Source: JBCDHN01 sp964351855
GTDB lineage: Bacteria > Verrucomicrobiota > Verrucomicrobiia > Verrucomicrobiales > DEV007
Assembly (NCBI GenBank): GCA_964351855.1
Contig: CAYGQD010000007.1
Location: 1 to 64,000, forward strand
Direction of reading: 5' to 3'
DNA length: 64,000 nt
The position numbers and the translations under genes were made by a program. Below are positions 43,696 to 52,725 of this stretch, piece by piece; the stretch's first letter is position 1, and every line of letters starts with the position of its first letter. The notes under the pieces were generated by a model. That model saw only the letters and a program-made list of their open reading frames with translations, ran no database searches and had not been told where the DNA came from.

Positions 43696-44889
43696 CTAAA
43701 AAAATCGTCGCGCCGGGACAATCGGTCGAGGCCGACAGATCCGCTGGATGCATTCGTCGAAGCTTTCTTCGTTGCTGAGGATCCCGATTTCGACCCGTAG
43801 GAAGTAGATTGGCACATCCACCTTGGGTAGTCGCGGAAAGCGGACCGAGTCCTTCTCCGTGGTCACGATCATGTCGACTCCGGCGTCGATGCATTGATTG
43901 ATGAAGCCGAGCACTTCCTGTTCCGTGTAGCGGTGGTGGTCTGTGTAGCGACGCTTGACGATGATCTTCGCCCCGAGCCGCTCGAGACCTCCTTCGAAAC
44001 TTTCCGGCACCGCGATGCCGCTGATCGTCCCCACTTCCTGACCTTGTAACGTCACCAGCGGATGTTGCTCGTGGGTGCCGAGCCGCTCGAGATACTTGGG
44101 TTCGTGGGTGCACTCAATGATCTCCGCCGTCCGGTTGTACTTTCGGATGCGTTTGATGAGTTCGTCGTTGGGATCGCCATTGCACTTCGTGATGAAAATG
44201 TAGCTGGCGCGCTTCAGGTTTTTCGGCGGCTCGCGGAGCGTTCCCCGGGGAAGGAGATGTTCGTTGCCGAAGGGTTGGTAGCGATCAATCAAGACGATGT
44301 CGAGCCGATGTCGCAGCCGCAAATACTGCAACCCGTCATCCAAAATCAAGGTATCCGCCCCGAACTCTCGAATCGCGTGCAAGCCTCCCTTGACCCGATC
44401 CTTATCGGTGATCACCACCACGTTCTTCAAGTTCGAGGCCAGCATGTAGGGTTCGTCTCCCGCCGTCTTCGAGTCCAACAGGAGCTGCTTGCCGTCGTGC
44501 ACGATCCGCGGAGGATCGATCTCCGGCGTCTTCCCGGACATCCGTTGCCGCAGACGCTGGCCCAGGGGTGGCTTGACCGATTTGTAGCCGCGACTCAGCA
44601 CCGCCACTTTGCGTCCGCCATCCTGCAACGCCCGGGCGAATTTTTCGACCACCGGCGTCTTTCCGGTTCCACCCACCGTCAGATTTCCGATGCTAACCAC
44701 GAGACAGCCCAGATTCCGCTCCCGCATGATCCGGTAGCGATAGAGCCGCAGCCGGGCCGAAACCAACCCCTTGTAGATTTGCGACATCGACGCCAAAAAA
44801 GCCCGCAAAGCGGCAGCACGTTTTCCGCGGCGCCGTTCCAGCACCACCTCTATCGCAAATTGTTCGAGAGCTTCGAGCGTTTCCTTCAA
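43696..44889 (-). CDS. lpxK: Tetraacyldisaccharide 4'-kinase (lipid A synthesis)
   Basis: 397 residues with a TTG start; the resulting N-terminus (L-E-Q-F-A-I-E-V-V-L-E-R) is the one I expect for verrucomicrobial LpxK, so I keep it over the internal methionines. Walker A S-I-G-N-L-T-V-G-G-T-G-K-T-P at about residues 66 to 79. D-D-G-L-Q-Y at about 170 is the conserved acidic motif of the kinase. It phosphorylates the 4' position of the lipid A precursor at the inner membrane and shows the organism makes lipid A. Transcribed alone here. Confidence 0.9.
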   Translation of the reverse strand: MKETLEALEQFAIEVVLERRRGKRAAALRAFLASMSQIYKGLVSARLRLYRYRIMRERNLGCLVVSIGNLTVGGTGKTPVVEKFARALQDGGRKVAVLSRGYKSVKPPLGQRLRQRMSGKTPEIDPPRIVHDGKQLLLDSKTAGDEPYMLASNLKNVVVITDKDRVKGGLHAIREFGADTLILDDGLQYLRLRHRLDIVLIDRYQPFGNEHLLPRGTLREPPKNLKRASYIFITKCNGDPNDELIKRIRKYNRTAEIIECTHEPKYLERLGTHEQHPLVTLQGQEVGTISGIAVPESFEGGLERLGAKIIVKRRYTDHHRYTEQEVLGFINQCIDAGVDMIVTTEKDSVRFPRLPKVDVPIYFLRVEIGILSNEESFDECIQRICRPRPIVPARRFF

Positions 44890-44966
44890 TCGACTGTTAC
44901 CATCAGGCAGACCCGGGGGATGACAAGTCGCCGGGATCGGAAAATCACACTGAGGTAGGCTCTATT

Positions 44967-45515
44967 CTAACCGTCGATCACCGCAGGAAAATCCGGACAT
45001 AGCTCCGAGGTTTCCCCGAGAACTCCTGCTCGACCCACGTGAAACGTTATCGCGCCCGTTTCAGAGCATTCCCACACCTCTTTCGCGCCCGCCTCAAAGT
45101 AGAGTTCGACCTTGTGAGCGATCTCCGCTTTGGAATTGCTTGGCGAGATGACTTCCACACAGATTTCTGGCGCGACCGTAAAACACTTCTGGCCTTCCAA
45201 CTGTTTGCGCAAGCGGTCAGAAATCCAGACGGTGTCACATCCCTTCACCCCCTCGGAAGTCGAAATGGGGCATTCCGTGATGACTTTTCCTTTCGACTGC
45301 AACTGTCGAAGGAGAAATCCTACCTCAAATTGTTTTCCACCATGGTCGGGAGCGGGCGGTGTGCTCATGATGATTTGTCCAAAGCGGTCAGTTTCGATGC
45401 GATACGCGAGACTAGCCAAAAACTGATCCTCAAGCACTTCCTCCCAACGCGCCAAGTTGAAGGCGGTTTGATCAAATCCCGTTTCACCGGGTAACTTGAG
45501 CGCAGCTTGTCCCAT
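44967..45515 (-). CDS. Uma2-family (DUF820) endonuclease-like protein
   Basis: 182 residues from the ATG at 45515; a longer open frame upstream overlaps the RNase PH gene on the other strand and is not used. The PD-(D/E)xK-type core is seen as a D in C-D-T-V-W-I-S (about 99), then P-E-I-C-V-E-V-I-S-P-S-N (about 121 to 132) with the acidic residue and a lysine in A-H-K-V-E-L-Y (about 142). Uma2-like proteins are common in cyanobacteria and the PVC group in many copies. Nuclease activity is predicted but rarely shown. Confidence 0.8.
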   Translation of the reverse strand: MGQAALKLPGETGFDQTAFNLARWEEVLEDQFLASLAYRIETDRFGQIIMSTPPAPDHGGKQFEVGFLLRQLQSKGKVITECPISTSEGVKGCDTVWISDRLRKQLEGQKCFTVAPEICVEVISPSNSKAEIAHKVELYFEAGAKEVWECSETGAITFHVGRAGVLGETSELCPDFPAVIDG

Positions 45516-45599
45516 GGTTTTGAGTTTACCAAGCCAAGCGGATCTGGCAAGCCGCGAAACTGAGGGTTGAGATTCTCCGCAGCCTTCCCATACTCCGGG

Positions 45600-46382
45600 A
45601 TGACCCGTTCCGACAACCGCGCCCTCGATGAACTCCGCTCCATCACCTTTCAGCCGGACATCGCGCCGCACGCCACGGGCTCGGTCCTGGTCGGGTTCGG
45701 CGATACTCGGGTGATTTGCAGCGCGATGATCGAGGACAAGGTCCCCTATTGGATGAAGCAGCAAAACGTTCCCGGCGGCTGGCTCACTGCGGAATACAAC
45801 ATGCTCCCCTACTCCACCCTGGACCGCAAACAGCGCGACATCACCCGTGGCAAAATCGATGGCCGCAGCAGCGAAATCCAGCGCCTCATTGGTCGCTCGC
45901 TCCGCGCCGTGGTCGATCTCCGCGCGCTCGGCCAGCGCACCCTCTGGCTGGATTGCGACGTTCTCCAAGCCGATGGCGGAACCCGCACCGCTTCCATCAC
46001 CGGCGGTTGTGTCGCCGCCGCGATCGCCTTCAATCGCCTGATTGACCAAGGCAAACTCAAGAAGTCGCCGCTCAAACAGCTCGTCGCCGCCGTCAGCGCC
46101 GGGGTCGTCGAGGACACCGCGATGCTCGATCTCTGTTACGTGGAAGACCGCGACGCGGCGGTCGATTTCAACATCGTCATGACCGAGTCCCTCGAATTCG
46201 TCGAGATGCAGGGCTCTGGCGAGGAAGCCGTGTTTTCCCACGAGCAAATGCTGGAAATGGTGGATCTCAGTAAGAAAGGCGTCCAAGAGCTGATAGAGCT
46301 TCAACGCGCCGCGATCCGCAGCGTGGAGACCGAAGCGGAGCCGACCCAGCTCGAAGATTTGGCGAAGCACTTCAAGGCTTGA
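45600..46382 (+). CDS. rph: Ribonuclease PH
   Basis: 260 residues from the ATG at 45600 (M-T-R-S-D-N-R). Conserved blocks: G-S-V-L-V-G-F-G-D-T-R-V-I-C-S-A, the R-G-K-I-D-G-R-S-S-E-I-Q-R-L-I-G-R-S-L-R arginine-rich substrate stretch, and D-C-D-V-L-Q-A-D-G-G-T-R-T with the catalytic aspartates. It removes nucleotides from tRNA 3' ends using phosphate. The next gene starts 11 bases after its stop. Confidence 0.92.
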   Translation: MTRSDNRALDELRSITFQPDIAPHATGSVLVGFGDTRVICSAMIEDKVPYWMKQQNVPGGWLTAEYNMLPYSTLDRKQRDITRGKIDGRSSEIQRLIGRSLRAVVDLRALGQRTLWLDCDVLQADGGTRTASITGGCVAAAIAFNRLIDQGKLKKSPLKQLVAAVSAGVVEDTAMLDLCYVEDRDAAVDFNIVMTESLEFVEMQGSGEEAVFSHEQMLEMVDLSKKGVQELIELQRAAIRSVETEAEPTQLEDLAKHFKA

Positions 46383-46393
46383 ACTCGCTGAAA

Positions 46394-48106
46394 ATGGATC
46401 AACGGGGCGCGCAAGCCCTGCTTTGCGCCTGGTTTGTCGTCCTCAGCCTGATGGGCGCACCGGCTGCGGAATCCGTAGCTTGGTCGGTCCGGTTGACGCC
46501 TGATGCCACACCTCTCCCGAAAGCCGGAGTTCCCTTTCTTCACGAAACCGTCGAAGAGGCGATCGCGGATTCCGATGGTTTGTCGTTGGAGCCCGAGACG
46601 GCCCATGACTGGTGGAAAGCCGAGGCGGCCGAGGAACCGTTTCGACTGAAACTGCAAGTCGATTCAAACTCCTTCACCCACGGTGTTCTCACCGTCTGGA
46701 ACTGGCACAACCGAGCCGTCGCCCAATGGAAGGTGGCGAGCGGGGTGGAGACTTGGGCCGAGCTGCACATCACCGGAAAAGGCGTGTATCAGCTGACGCT
46801 GGATGGGTATGCTGATGACGTCTGCCAGAAGCGCCTGGTTCGCAGTATCGCCGTGACCGAAGATTTGAACGCGGCCCGGGAGACCTGGAAACGAGAAGAG
46901 TTTTTTCTGGGCGTCTGCGCCTTTCCCGGAAGGTATCACTGGTCCTTCCGAGGAGAGCCCACCCTTCCCAAAACGCTCACCGAAACCGCTGCCCGAGAAC
47001 TGGAAGCGAATGCCTTGGCCAGGCTGGGATTCCAAGTCGTCCGGCCCGATGAATCGATGGAGATGGGACAATCCACGACCGGCTATCAGTATCAGTTCGA
47101 TCGCATGGACGCGGCCGTCACGGCTTACACCTCCCGTGGATTCGAACTCGCCCTCCAGCTGATGCATGCGCCGGACTGGGCCATCGCGAAAGGTTATCAA
47201 GACGTCAAGGAACACATCTGGCGCTATCCGCGGGCCGAAGATCCCCAGCGCGCCTACGTCAAGGCTCTCCTCGATCGCTATGGCCGCCACGCCCGCTTCG
47301 TCCAAATTTTCAACGAGCCGGATCAGGTCCAGTTTTGGTCCGGAACACCGGAAGAATTCGTGGCGCAACTTCGCTACACGCGAGAGGAAATCCGGAAGTT
47401 CGATTCACAGCTCCCGATACTCCAGGGCGGCTACTCGTTGGTCGAGCCGAGCAAGACCCGCTACTACCTCCAGCAACTCGATGGACTGATCGATTACGCC
47501 GCGTATCATTCCCACGGCAGTCTCCGCGACCTGATGGAAGATCACGCCACCCTTCAGCAGATGAAGGCCGAGGTCGGGGCCGCGCCGCGACGCTGGATCA
47601 ACACGGAGATGGGTTACGACGGTTGGCGGCTCGATCAAGAACGGCGCAAGGGCCAGATCGTCCCGCAGAAAACACTCTATTGCTGGGCCTCAGATCACGC
47701 CGGGGTGCTTCTGTTCGGCGGTCGGATGACGCTGGCGCCGAAGCGAACGAATCAGGATTTCGGGTTCCTCGATCATCAGTTTTGCCCCCGATTTGTCGTC
47801 GGCTCCCTCAGCGCCATGGTCTCGACCTTGGATGGAGCCTCGTTTCATTCCATCGCGCTGCAAACCGACGAGATCTTTGTCTATCAGTTCCAACGCGGCG
47901 AAAACCGGATGCTCGCCGCCTTCACCTTGGGCGACTCCGCCGAAATCGAAATCCAGTCGAACGCGAACGCCGCCATCCAAACCGATGAAATGGGAAATCG
48001 ACACCCGCTCGATGAGGCCACCACGATTCGGATGACGCTCGATGGCTATCCTCGCTATTTGACTCTTGTCGGTGTGAACACGATCAACGTTACGACTGCC
48101 GATTGA
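46394..48106 (+). CDS. Secreted clan-A-type glycoside hydrolase
   Basis: 570 residues from the ATG at 46394; the frame is also open to a TTG at 46379. Signal peptide about 1 to 25. A beta domain (about 30 to 150) precedes a TIM barrel with acid/base glutamate in I-F-N-E-P-D (about 308) and probable nucleophile in W-I-N-T-E-M-G-Y (about 405), the spacing of clan GH-A enzymes such as GH39 and GH5. A C-terminal beta domain follows. Substrate not predictable. Confidence 0.74.
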   Translation: MDQRGAQALLCAWFVVLSLMGAPAAESVAWSVRLTPDATPLPKAGVPFLHETVEEAIADSDGLSLEPETAHDWWKAEAAEEPFRLKLQVDSNSFTHGVLTVWNWHNRAVAQWKVASGVETWAELHITGKGVYQLTLDGYADDVCQKRLVRSIAVTEDLNAARETWKREEFFLGVCAFPGRYHWSFRGEPTLPKTLTETAARELEANALARLGFQVVRPDESMEMGQSTTGYQYQFDRMDAAVTAYTSRGFELALQLMHAPDWAIAKGYQDVKEHIWRYPRAEDPQRAYVKALLDRYGRHARFVQIFNEPDQVQFWSGTPEEFVAQLRYTREEIRKFDSQLPILQGGYSLVEPSKTRYYLQQLDGLIDYAAYHSHGSLRDLMEDHATLQQMKAEVGAAPRRWINTEMGYDGWRLDQERRKGQIVPQKTLYCWASDHAGVLLFGGRMTLAPKRTNQDFGFLDHQFCPRFVVGSLSAMVSTLDGASFHSIALQTDEIFVYQFQRGENRMLAAFTLGDSAEIEIQSNANAAIQTDEMGNRHPLDEATTIRMTLDGYPRYLTLVGVNTINVTTAD

Positions 48107-48200
48107 GAAAACAGGCAGCCATTTGCCCCGAAAAGCTTCCTTTCCAGCCATCGTTCAAATCCGTTCGCCGACGGCCCAGTTTAGTGGTAAACTGCTCGCA

Positions 48201-48581
48201 ATGAATCGGTCGCAACTTCGCTCTCACCACGGCTTCAGTCTTGTCGAGATGTTGGTCGTCATCGCCGTGATTGGAATTCTCGCCGCAGTCGCTGTGCCCA
48301 ACATTGGACGGATCAACGAAACCACCAACGATGCAAAAGATAAGCGAAACGCTCAGAACATCGTTTCGTTGTTTCATTCCGGAGAAGGCGCCGGACTCGA
48401 TTTGGTCGGCGCGGATAAGACCGAAACCATCGCCAAAGTCATCTCCGGCGGAACCGTCCCGGAAGGCGTGTTCACCGGAACCTACTTCGGCATTCAAGGT
48501 CTCTCCCAAACGGAGCAGGACAAAGCGGCAGTCTACATCGATTTCATCGGAGGGTCGCTCCAATACATGGGCGATAATTAG
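48201..48581 (+). CDS. Type II secretion-type pseudopilin
   Basis: 126 residues from the ATG at 48201; the open frame continues upstream but gives no better N-terminus. Short basic leader followed by the prepilin peptidase site H-H-G / F-S-L-V-E-M-L-V-V-I, with the conserved glutamate at mature position 5, and a hydrophobic helix. The globular part is short. It is likely a minor or major pseudopilin; verrucomicrobia have many such isolated genes. No secretion genes lie nearby. Confidence 0.85.
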   Translation: MNRSQLRSHHGFSLVEMLVVIAVIGILAAVAVPNIGRINETTNDAKDKRNAQNIVSLFHSGEGAGLDLVGADKTETIAKVISGGTVPEGVFTGTYFGIQGLSQTEQDKAAVYIDFIGGSLQYMGDN

Positions 48582-48646
48582 GGATCACGGAATCCGGATT
48601 CGCCTCCGTTTGACCGGGGAATGGTGCGATCCTATGCTCTGGCGAA

Positions 48647-49063
48647 ATGCCGAATCCCGATCCTCCTGACCTCAAGTTGCTTGGCCATTCCGAGGGCTTG
48701 CCGACGTCTCCTTCCCCCGCGATTTTAGAGACGTTTCCCAATCAATCACCGCAACGAAAGTATTGGATCAAGCTGGATTGTGCGGAGTTTTCCTCGCTTT
48801 GCCCGGTCACGGGTCAGCCGGACTTTGCGAAGCTGCGGATCGAGTATATTCCGGGCGAACTCTGTGTGGAGACGAAGTCGCTGAAGTTTTATCTGGCGTC
48901 CTATCGCAACACCGCCGCCTTTAATGAAGAAATCGTGAATCGGGTGGCGAGTGATTTGCTGGAAGTTTGCTCGCCGCAGAAACTCCAGGTGTTCGGAGCC
49001 TTTGCCGCGCGCGGAGGAATTAGCCTGACCGTGGAAGTGAGCTACCCGGAACCGGATTTATGA
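48647..49063 (+). CDS. queF: NADPH-dependent preQ0 reductase
   Basis: 138 residues, the short type I form of QueF. Nucleophile cysteine 52 in S-S-L-C-P-V-T-G-Q-P-D-F with aspartate 59, and the E-T-K-S-L-K-F-Y motif (about residues 75 to 82). It reduces the nitrile of preQ0 to preQ1 for queuosine in tRNA. Its last codon overlaps the start of queC by four bases, so both are translated together. Confidence 0.93.
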   Translation: MPNPDPPDLKLLGHSEGLPTSPSPAILETFPNQSPQRKYWIKLDCAEFSSLCPVTGQPDFAKLRIEYIPGELCVETKSLKFYLASYRNTAAFNEEIVNRVASDLLEVCSPQKLQVFGAFAARGGISLTVEVSYPEPDL

Positions 49064-49722
49064 AAGTGGTGATTCTCCTGAGTGGCGGCATGGATTCCGT
49101 CACCGCTCTCTACCAAGCTGCCAAGGATCATGAGGTGATCCACGCGCTGAGTTTCGATTATGGATCGAAGCATAATCGCTGCGAGCTTCCCTTTGCTGAG
49201 CATCACGCAAAACATCTCCAGATTCCGCATCAAGTGATCGATCTGGGGTTCGTGAACGAGCTGTTTGAGTCGGATCTCCTCCAATCCGGCGGCGAAATTC
49301 CCGACGGTCACTATGCCGAAGCAAGCATGAAGCGCACCGTCGTCCCGTTCCGAAATGGAATCATGCTCGCAGTCGCCTGTGGTTTCGCCGAAAGCCGCGA
49401 AGCCGAGGGATTGGTGATCGCGGCCCACTCTGGAGATCACGCCATTTACCCGGACTGCCGCGAGCCGTTCATGAAAGCGATGAGTCAGGCGATGCGCGCC
49501 GGAACCTACGCCGAAATTCAGCTCCTCCGACCCTTCATCGCGATGGACAAGTCGCAAATTGCCACCCGTGGGACCGAACTGGGAGTGGACTTCGCTCAAA
49601 CATGGTCCTGTTACAAAGGCGGCGAGGTTCACTGTGGAACCTGCGGCACCTGCGTAGAACGGATCGAAGCCTTCGAGCTCGCTGGCATCCCGGACCCCAC
49701 CAACTACCTGAGTCATGAGTAG
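49060..49722 (+). CDS. queC: 7-cyano-7-deazaguanine synthase
   Basis: 220 residues. PP-loop S-G-G-M-D-S at residues 8 to 13 binds ATP. Zinc cysteines in C-Y-K-G-G-E-V-H-C-G-T-C-G-T-C at about 187 to 201. It makes preQ0 from carboxy-deazaguanine and ammonia. Coupled by overlap to queF upstream and, by an 8-base overlap, to a dehydrogenase downstream. queD and queE are not in the window. Confidence 0.93.
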   Translation: MKVVILLSGGMDSVTALYQAAKDHEVIHALSFDYGSKHNRCELPFAEHHAKHLQIPHQVIDLGFVNELFESDLLQSGGEIPDGHYAEASMKRTVVPFRNGIMLAVACGFAESREAEGLVIAAHSGDHAIYPDCREPFMKAMSQAMRAGTYAEIQLLRPFIAMDKSQIATRGTELGVDFAQTWSCYKGGEVHCGTCGTCVERIEAFELAGIPDPTNYLSHE

Positions 49723-50680
49723 CCCCATAGCGATTAACGCGGTTCGCGTTCCTACCGACTATTTGTCCCCTCTTCTGGAAGTGGCCCAAGTCGTGCAGCC
49801 GGATCACGCCAACGTCATGTCCCGCGATGAGTTGCTGGAGACGATTCAAGAGCACCACGCGATCGGGGCGATCATTCCCGGCGAATTGAAGATCGATGCT
49901 GCCCTGCTGGATGCGGTGCCGAGTCTGCGAATTCTGGCGAACACCGCCGCCGGGTTCAACAATTTGCCCCTCGATGCCATGACCGAGCGAGGAATCTGGG
50001 CCACGAACACGCCCGACGCCTTCGTCGATGCCACCGCCGATGCCGCTCTTGGGCTGATCCTGGCAGTGGCCCGAAGCGTCGTCCAAGGCGACCGTTTCGT
50101 TCGATCCGGCGAGTGGGCGGAAAAGGGAATCGTCACCGCGATGTGGGAAGGCATGGAGCTTCGTGGCAAAACCTTGGGCGTTGTCGGCTTTGGAAGAATC
50201 GGTCAAGCCGTTGGCCAACGCGCGGCAGCTTTTGGAATGAAGGTGATTCACGCGCGGCGTAGCTCAGATGGAACGCCCGGCTGTCGAACCCTGGAACAGC
50301 TTTTGGTCGAGGCGGATGTCGTCAGTCTCCACACCCCGCTTTCTGATTCCACCCGGCACTTGATCGATGCCACCGCCTTCAAAACGATGAAGAAAGGGGC
50401 CATCCTCATCAATCTGGCCCGTGGACCGGTCGTCGATGAAAACGCCTTGGTCGATGCCTTGAAGTCGGGCAAACTTCGCGGAGCCGGATTGGATGTGTTC
50501 GAGCACGAACCCGGAGTTCATCCGGATTTGCTCAAAATGGAACAGGTCACCCTAACGCCCCACTTGGGAGGAGCTACCCGGGAAGCAAGAAAAGCCGCTC
50601 GAATGACGGCGGCGGAGAATGTTCGGAGAGTCATTCTCGGGGAAATCCCGCTGACGCCCCTGAATCAAATCTCCCGTTAA
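49715..50680 (+). CDS. D-2-hydroxyacid dehydrogenase (glyoxylate/hydroxypyruvate reductase type)
   Basis: 321 residues. NAD-binding G-V-V-G-F-G-R-I-G at about residues 154 to 162. Catalytic arginine in N-L-A-R-G-P-V-V-D, glutamate in D-V-F-E-H-E-P and histidine in L-T-P-H-L-G-G-A. Sequence pattern fits glyoxylate/hydroxypyruvate reductases. There is no evident link to queuosine; the overlap with queC (8 bases) is probably only operon packing. Confidence 0.88.
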   Translation: MSSPIAINAVRVPTDYLSPLLEVAQVVQPDHANVMSRDELLETIQEHHAIGAIIPGELKIDAALLDAVPSLRILANTAAGFNNLPLDAMTERGIWATNTPDAFVDATADAALGLILAVARSVVQGDRFVRSGEWAEKGIVTAMWEGMELRGKTLGVVGFGRIGQAVGQRAAAFGMKVIHARRSSDGTPGCRTLEQLLVEADVVSLHTPLSDSTRHLIDATAFKTMKKGAILINLARGPVVDENALVDALKSGKLRGAGLDVFEHEPGVHPDLLKMEQVTLTPHLGGATREARKAARMTAAENVRRVILGEIPLTPLNQISR

Positions 50681-50784
50681 CAAAGAACCCCACTCCTGGC
50701 GATCAACCGGGAGTGCCACACGATTCGAACGGAATTTCCTCGTGCAGTTCCGGGCTCACGCCAAAGAGTGGGATCGAAAGGTTT

Positions 50785-51390
50785 TTAGCAGCCCGGGCAA
50801 GGCGTCATCGATCCGGTCGGCTCCCAAATGGCGCTGAGTTGATCGCGGAGCGCCTTCTTCGCCCGATGGATCAGCACCCAAAGGTGATTGCGGCTGATAC
50901 CGAGCTTGGTGGTGATGTCATCCGTCGAAAGTCCCTGAAGTTCACGCATGCGGAAGGCTTCGGCTGCTTGGCCAGGAATGCGATCGAGGGCGGACTCCAC
51001 TAATTCGACAAATTCCGCGTTCTCAGCAGCGCGAGCGGGCTGCTCGTGGGCTGGGCCCTGGTCACCGTTCTGCGCATAGTTCAGGGCATCCAAGGTATCG
51101 CTGTCTTCCGCTTCCAGTCCGAGCTGGCTAACCATGAGACTCGGCTTGCGAGCGGCACTGCGGTAGAAGTCAGAAATTTTATTGAGGAGGATCCGGGTGA
51201 GCCAGGTGCGCTCCGCCGCTTTGCCCTGGAAGCCTTTGCGGGCTTTCCACGCCGCCATAAACGTCTCTTGAACAACATCCTCGGCAATCGACGGATTACG
51301 AACCTTCCCCAGCGCATAGTGCATGAGGTAGTCGCGGTGATTTTCATTCCAACGAGCCGGGTCAAGTTGATGGTTGGCTGTCGTATTCAT
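50785..51390 (-). CDS. ECF-type sigma factor
   Basis: 201 residues. Region 2 at about residues 18 to 85 (A-E-D-V-V-Q-E-T-F at about 36) and region 4 at about 130 to 190 (M-R-E-L-Q-G-L-S-T-D-D-I, then H-L-W-V-L-I-H-R-A-K-K-A-L) are clear. The C-terminus ends C-P-G-C, a possible metal or redox site. No anti-sigma gene is adjacent. A promoter with a palindrome between its hexamers stands 115 bases upstream. Confidence 0.88.
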   Translation of the reverse strand: MNTTANHQLDPARWNENHRDYLMHYALGKVRNPSIAEDVVQETFMAAWKARKGFQGKAAERTWLTRILLNKISDFYRSAARKPSLMVSQLGLEAEDSDTLDALNYAQNGDQGPAHEQPARAAENAEFVELVESALDRIPGQAAEAFRMRELQGLSTDDITTKLGISRNHLWVLIHRAKKALRDQLSAIWEPTGSMTPCPGC

Positions 51391-51500
51391 TTCGTTTGGT
51401 CAGTAAGAGTTGGTTAATGAGAAAACGGGCTTTTCGGGAGAATGGATTCAGAATTGGAATCGATTTTGCAGGAAGAGTGCCGTTCTCGGCTTGATCTCTT

Positions 51501-51529
51501 TCTATACAGACAGGTCTGTCTATACGCAA
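51501..51529 (-). promoter_or_regulatory. Probable promoter of the ECF sigma gene with a TetR-type operator
   Basis: Minus-strand -35 TTGCGT (51529..51524), 17-base spacer, -10 TATAGA (51506..51501). The palindrome AGACAG-GT-CTGTCT (51508..51521) fills the spacer, the classic place for a TetR-type repressor. The half-site GTCTGT recurs in front of the tetR gene. The -35 match is weak. Confidence 0.55.
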
Positions 51530-51538
51530 CCAAAAAAA

Positions 51539-52105
51539 CTAACAATTCTCTTTTTCGCAAATTTCGCGAGCCATCTGCAGCGCCGCATCCACCGGCCAGA
51601 TCGCTTTCAGGTTCTGCGATTCCATCGTAGCGCCCGAGTAGAGCACAAACAGCGCATCACCCAGCTCACGCGCTCGATTACCCGTGGCCGAAAATCCCGT
51701 GGCTAATTCCCGGAAAAAATCCCGGATACCCAGCTTGTGATCTTCAATCTGCCGACACAGGCTGGACTCTCCCTCTTTGCATACCGCTCCCGTATTGGTG
51801 AACGGGCATCCACGAAACTCATTCGCAATCAAATAGTTACGAAGACCCTCAAAATACTGAACCACTTTCTCTTTCGGTGGCAGATTCTGATTAAGAAGCG
51901 TTTCCCGATTGCACTCCGACTTCTCATGCAATTCAACGAGCCAGGCTTCACAAAGCGCCTCTTTCGAGGGGAAATGATGGTAAAACGTCGCCTTCGCCGT
52001 CTCCGACTTGTCGATGATTTCGTTGATTCCAACCTCGGAATAGCCACGCTCGGCGAACAAGCGGGCTGCGGTTTGAAGGATGCGCTCTCGGGCAGGTGTG
52101 GGCAT
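51539..52105 (-). CDS. TetR-family transcriptional regulator
   Basis: 188 residues. N-terminal helix-turn-helix at about residues 26 to 46 (I-N-E-I-I-D-K-S-E-T-A-K-A-T-F-Y-H-H-F) is the TetR signature. The C-terminal ligand domain has three cysteines (C-P-F-T, V-C-K-E, L-C-R-Q) that might sense thiol-reactive compounds; this is inference. It likely represses its own promoter through the palindrome at 52113..52128 and perhaps the sigma gene promoter downstream. A peroxiredoxin lies upstream. Confidence 0.88.
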   Translation of the reverse strand: MPTPARERILQTAARLFAERGYSEVGINEIIDKSETAKATFYHHFPSKEALCEAWLVELHEKSECNRETLLNQNLPPKEKVVQYFEGLRNYLIANEFRGCPFTNTGAVCKEGESSLCRQIEDHKLGIRDFFRELATGFSATGNRARELGDALFVLYSGATMESQNLKAIWPVDAALQMAREICEKENC

Positions 52106-52112
52106 AGAAATG

Positions 52113-52138
52113 AGACTGACTAGTCTGTTTGTAACTTA
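52113..52138 (-). promoter_or_regulatory. TetR operator-like palindrome at the tetR promoter
   Basis: The perfect 8-base palindrome GACTAGTC (52118..52125) is flanked by further matching positions (52115..52128). It lies just downstream of a minus-strand -10 TAAGTT (52138..52133); a -35 TTGATT stands 17 bases further upstream. Binding here would block transcription start of tetR. Confidence 0.55.
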
Positions 52139-52159
52139 ATCTTGAACTAGGGATCAATC

Positions 52160-52204
52160 AAAAAAATGGCCACCCGCTTGGCGAAACGCAAGCGGGCAGC
52201 CATT
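52160..52204 (-). terminator. Rho-independent terminator of the peroxiredoxin gene
   Basis: Minus-strand hairpin: arms of 16 bases (52204..52189 and 52180..52165) with two mismatches around an 8-base loop, followed by a run of seven T (52166..52160). It lies 27 bases after the peroxiredoxin stop. The stem includes the AACGCAAGCGG core also found in the REP-like palindrome at 3631..3688. Confidence 0.8.
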
Positions 52205-52230
52205 GCAAATTGCGCGACAGGGAATGCAGG

Positions 52231-52725
52231 CTAGGAAAGCTCGCCCAGCTTCGCCTTGATCGCCTCGAAGTCGGGCATCTGGCCCGGATCATCGCTGCTC
52301 TCGGCGTATTGAATCACGCCCGCTTTATCGACGATAAACGCCGAACGCTTCGAAACTCCACCCATCGTGAGGTTCTTCGCGGGAAGGAAGCTCTCGTAGG
52401 CGATTCCATAAGCCTCGGTCACCTTGTGTTCATAGTCGCTCAGGAGGGTCATCTTGATTCCCTCTTTCTCAGCCCAAGCGGCTTGGGCGAAGGGATTGTC
52501 CCCCGAAATGCCGACCACCTCTGCGTTTAAGCTCGTGTAATCGTTCATCGAGCTGGTGATTTCACAAAACTCTTTCGTGCAGCCGCCCGTGAACGCCATC
52601 GGAACGAAGAGAAGGAGCAGATTCTTTTCACCAAGATTCTCGCTTAAGGTCCAGAGGGTCGGACCACCTTCGCCGAGAGTCGTGAGAGTGAAATCAGGGG
52701 CTTTGGTTCCAGTTGCTAATGCCAT
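52231..52725 (-). CDS. Peroxiredoxin (AhpC/TSA family, AhpE-like)
   Basis: 164 residues. Peroxidatic cysteine in P-M-A-F-T-G-G-C-T-K-E-F-C (about residue 49) with conserved P and T upstream (T at -3 as in most peroxiredoxins is replaced by T-G-G spacing). A second cysteine lies four residues later. It reduces hydrogen peroxide or organic peroxides in the cytoplasm. Upstream of tetR but separated from it by a terminator. Confidence 0.85.
   Translation of the reverse strand: MALATGTKAPDFTLTTLGEGGPTLWTLSENLGEKNLLLLFVPMAFTGGCTKEFCEITSSMNDYTSLNAEVVGISGDNPFAQAAWAEKEGIKMTLLSDYEHKVTEAYGIAYESFLPAKNLTMGGVSKRSAFIVDKAGVIQYAESSDDPGQMPDFEAIKAKLGELS

Noticed and set aside
44967..46370. Long open frame of 467 codons on the minus strand
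   Set aside because: Its upstream two thirds is the antisense of RNase PH; only the part from 45515 downward has a recognisable Uma2 domain, so the gene starts there.
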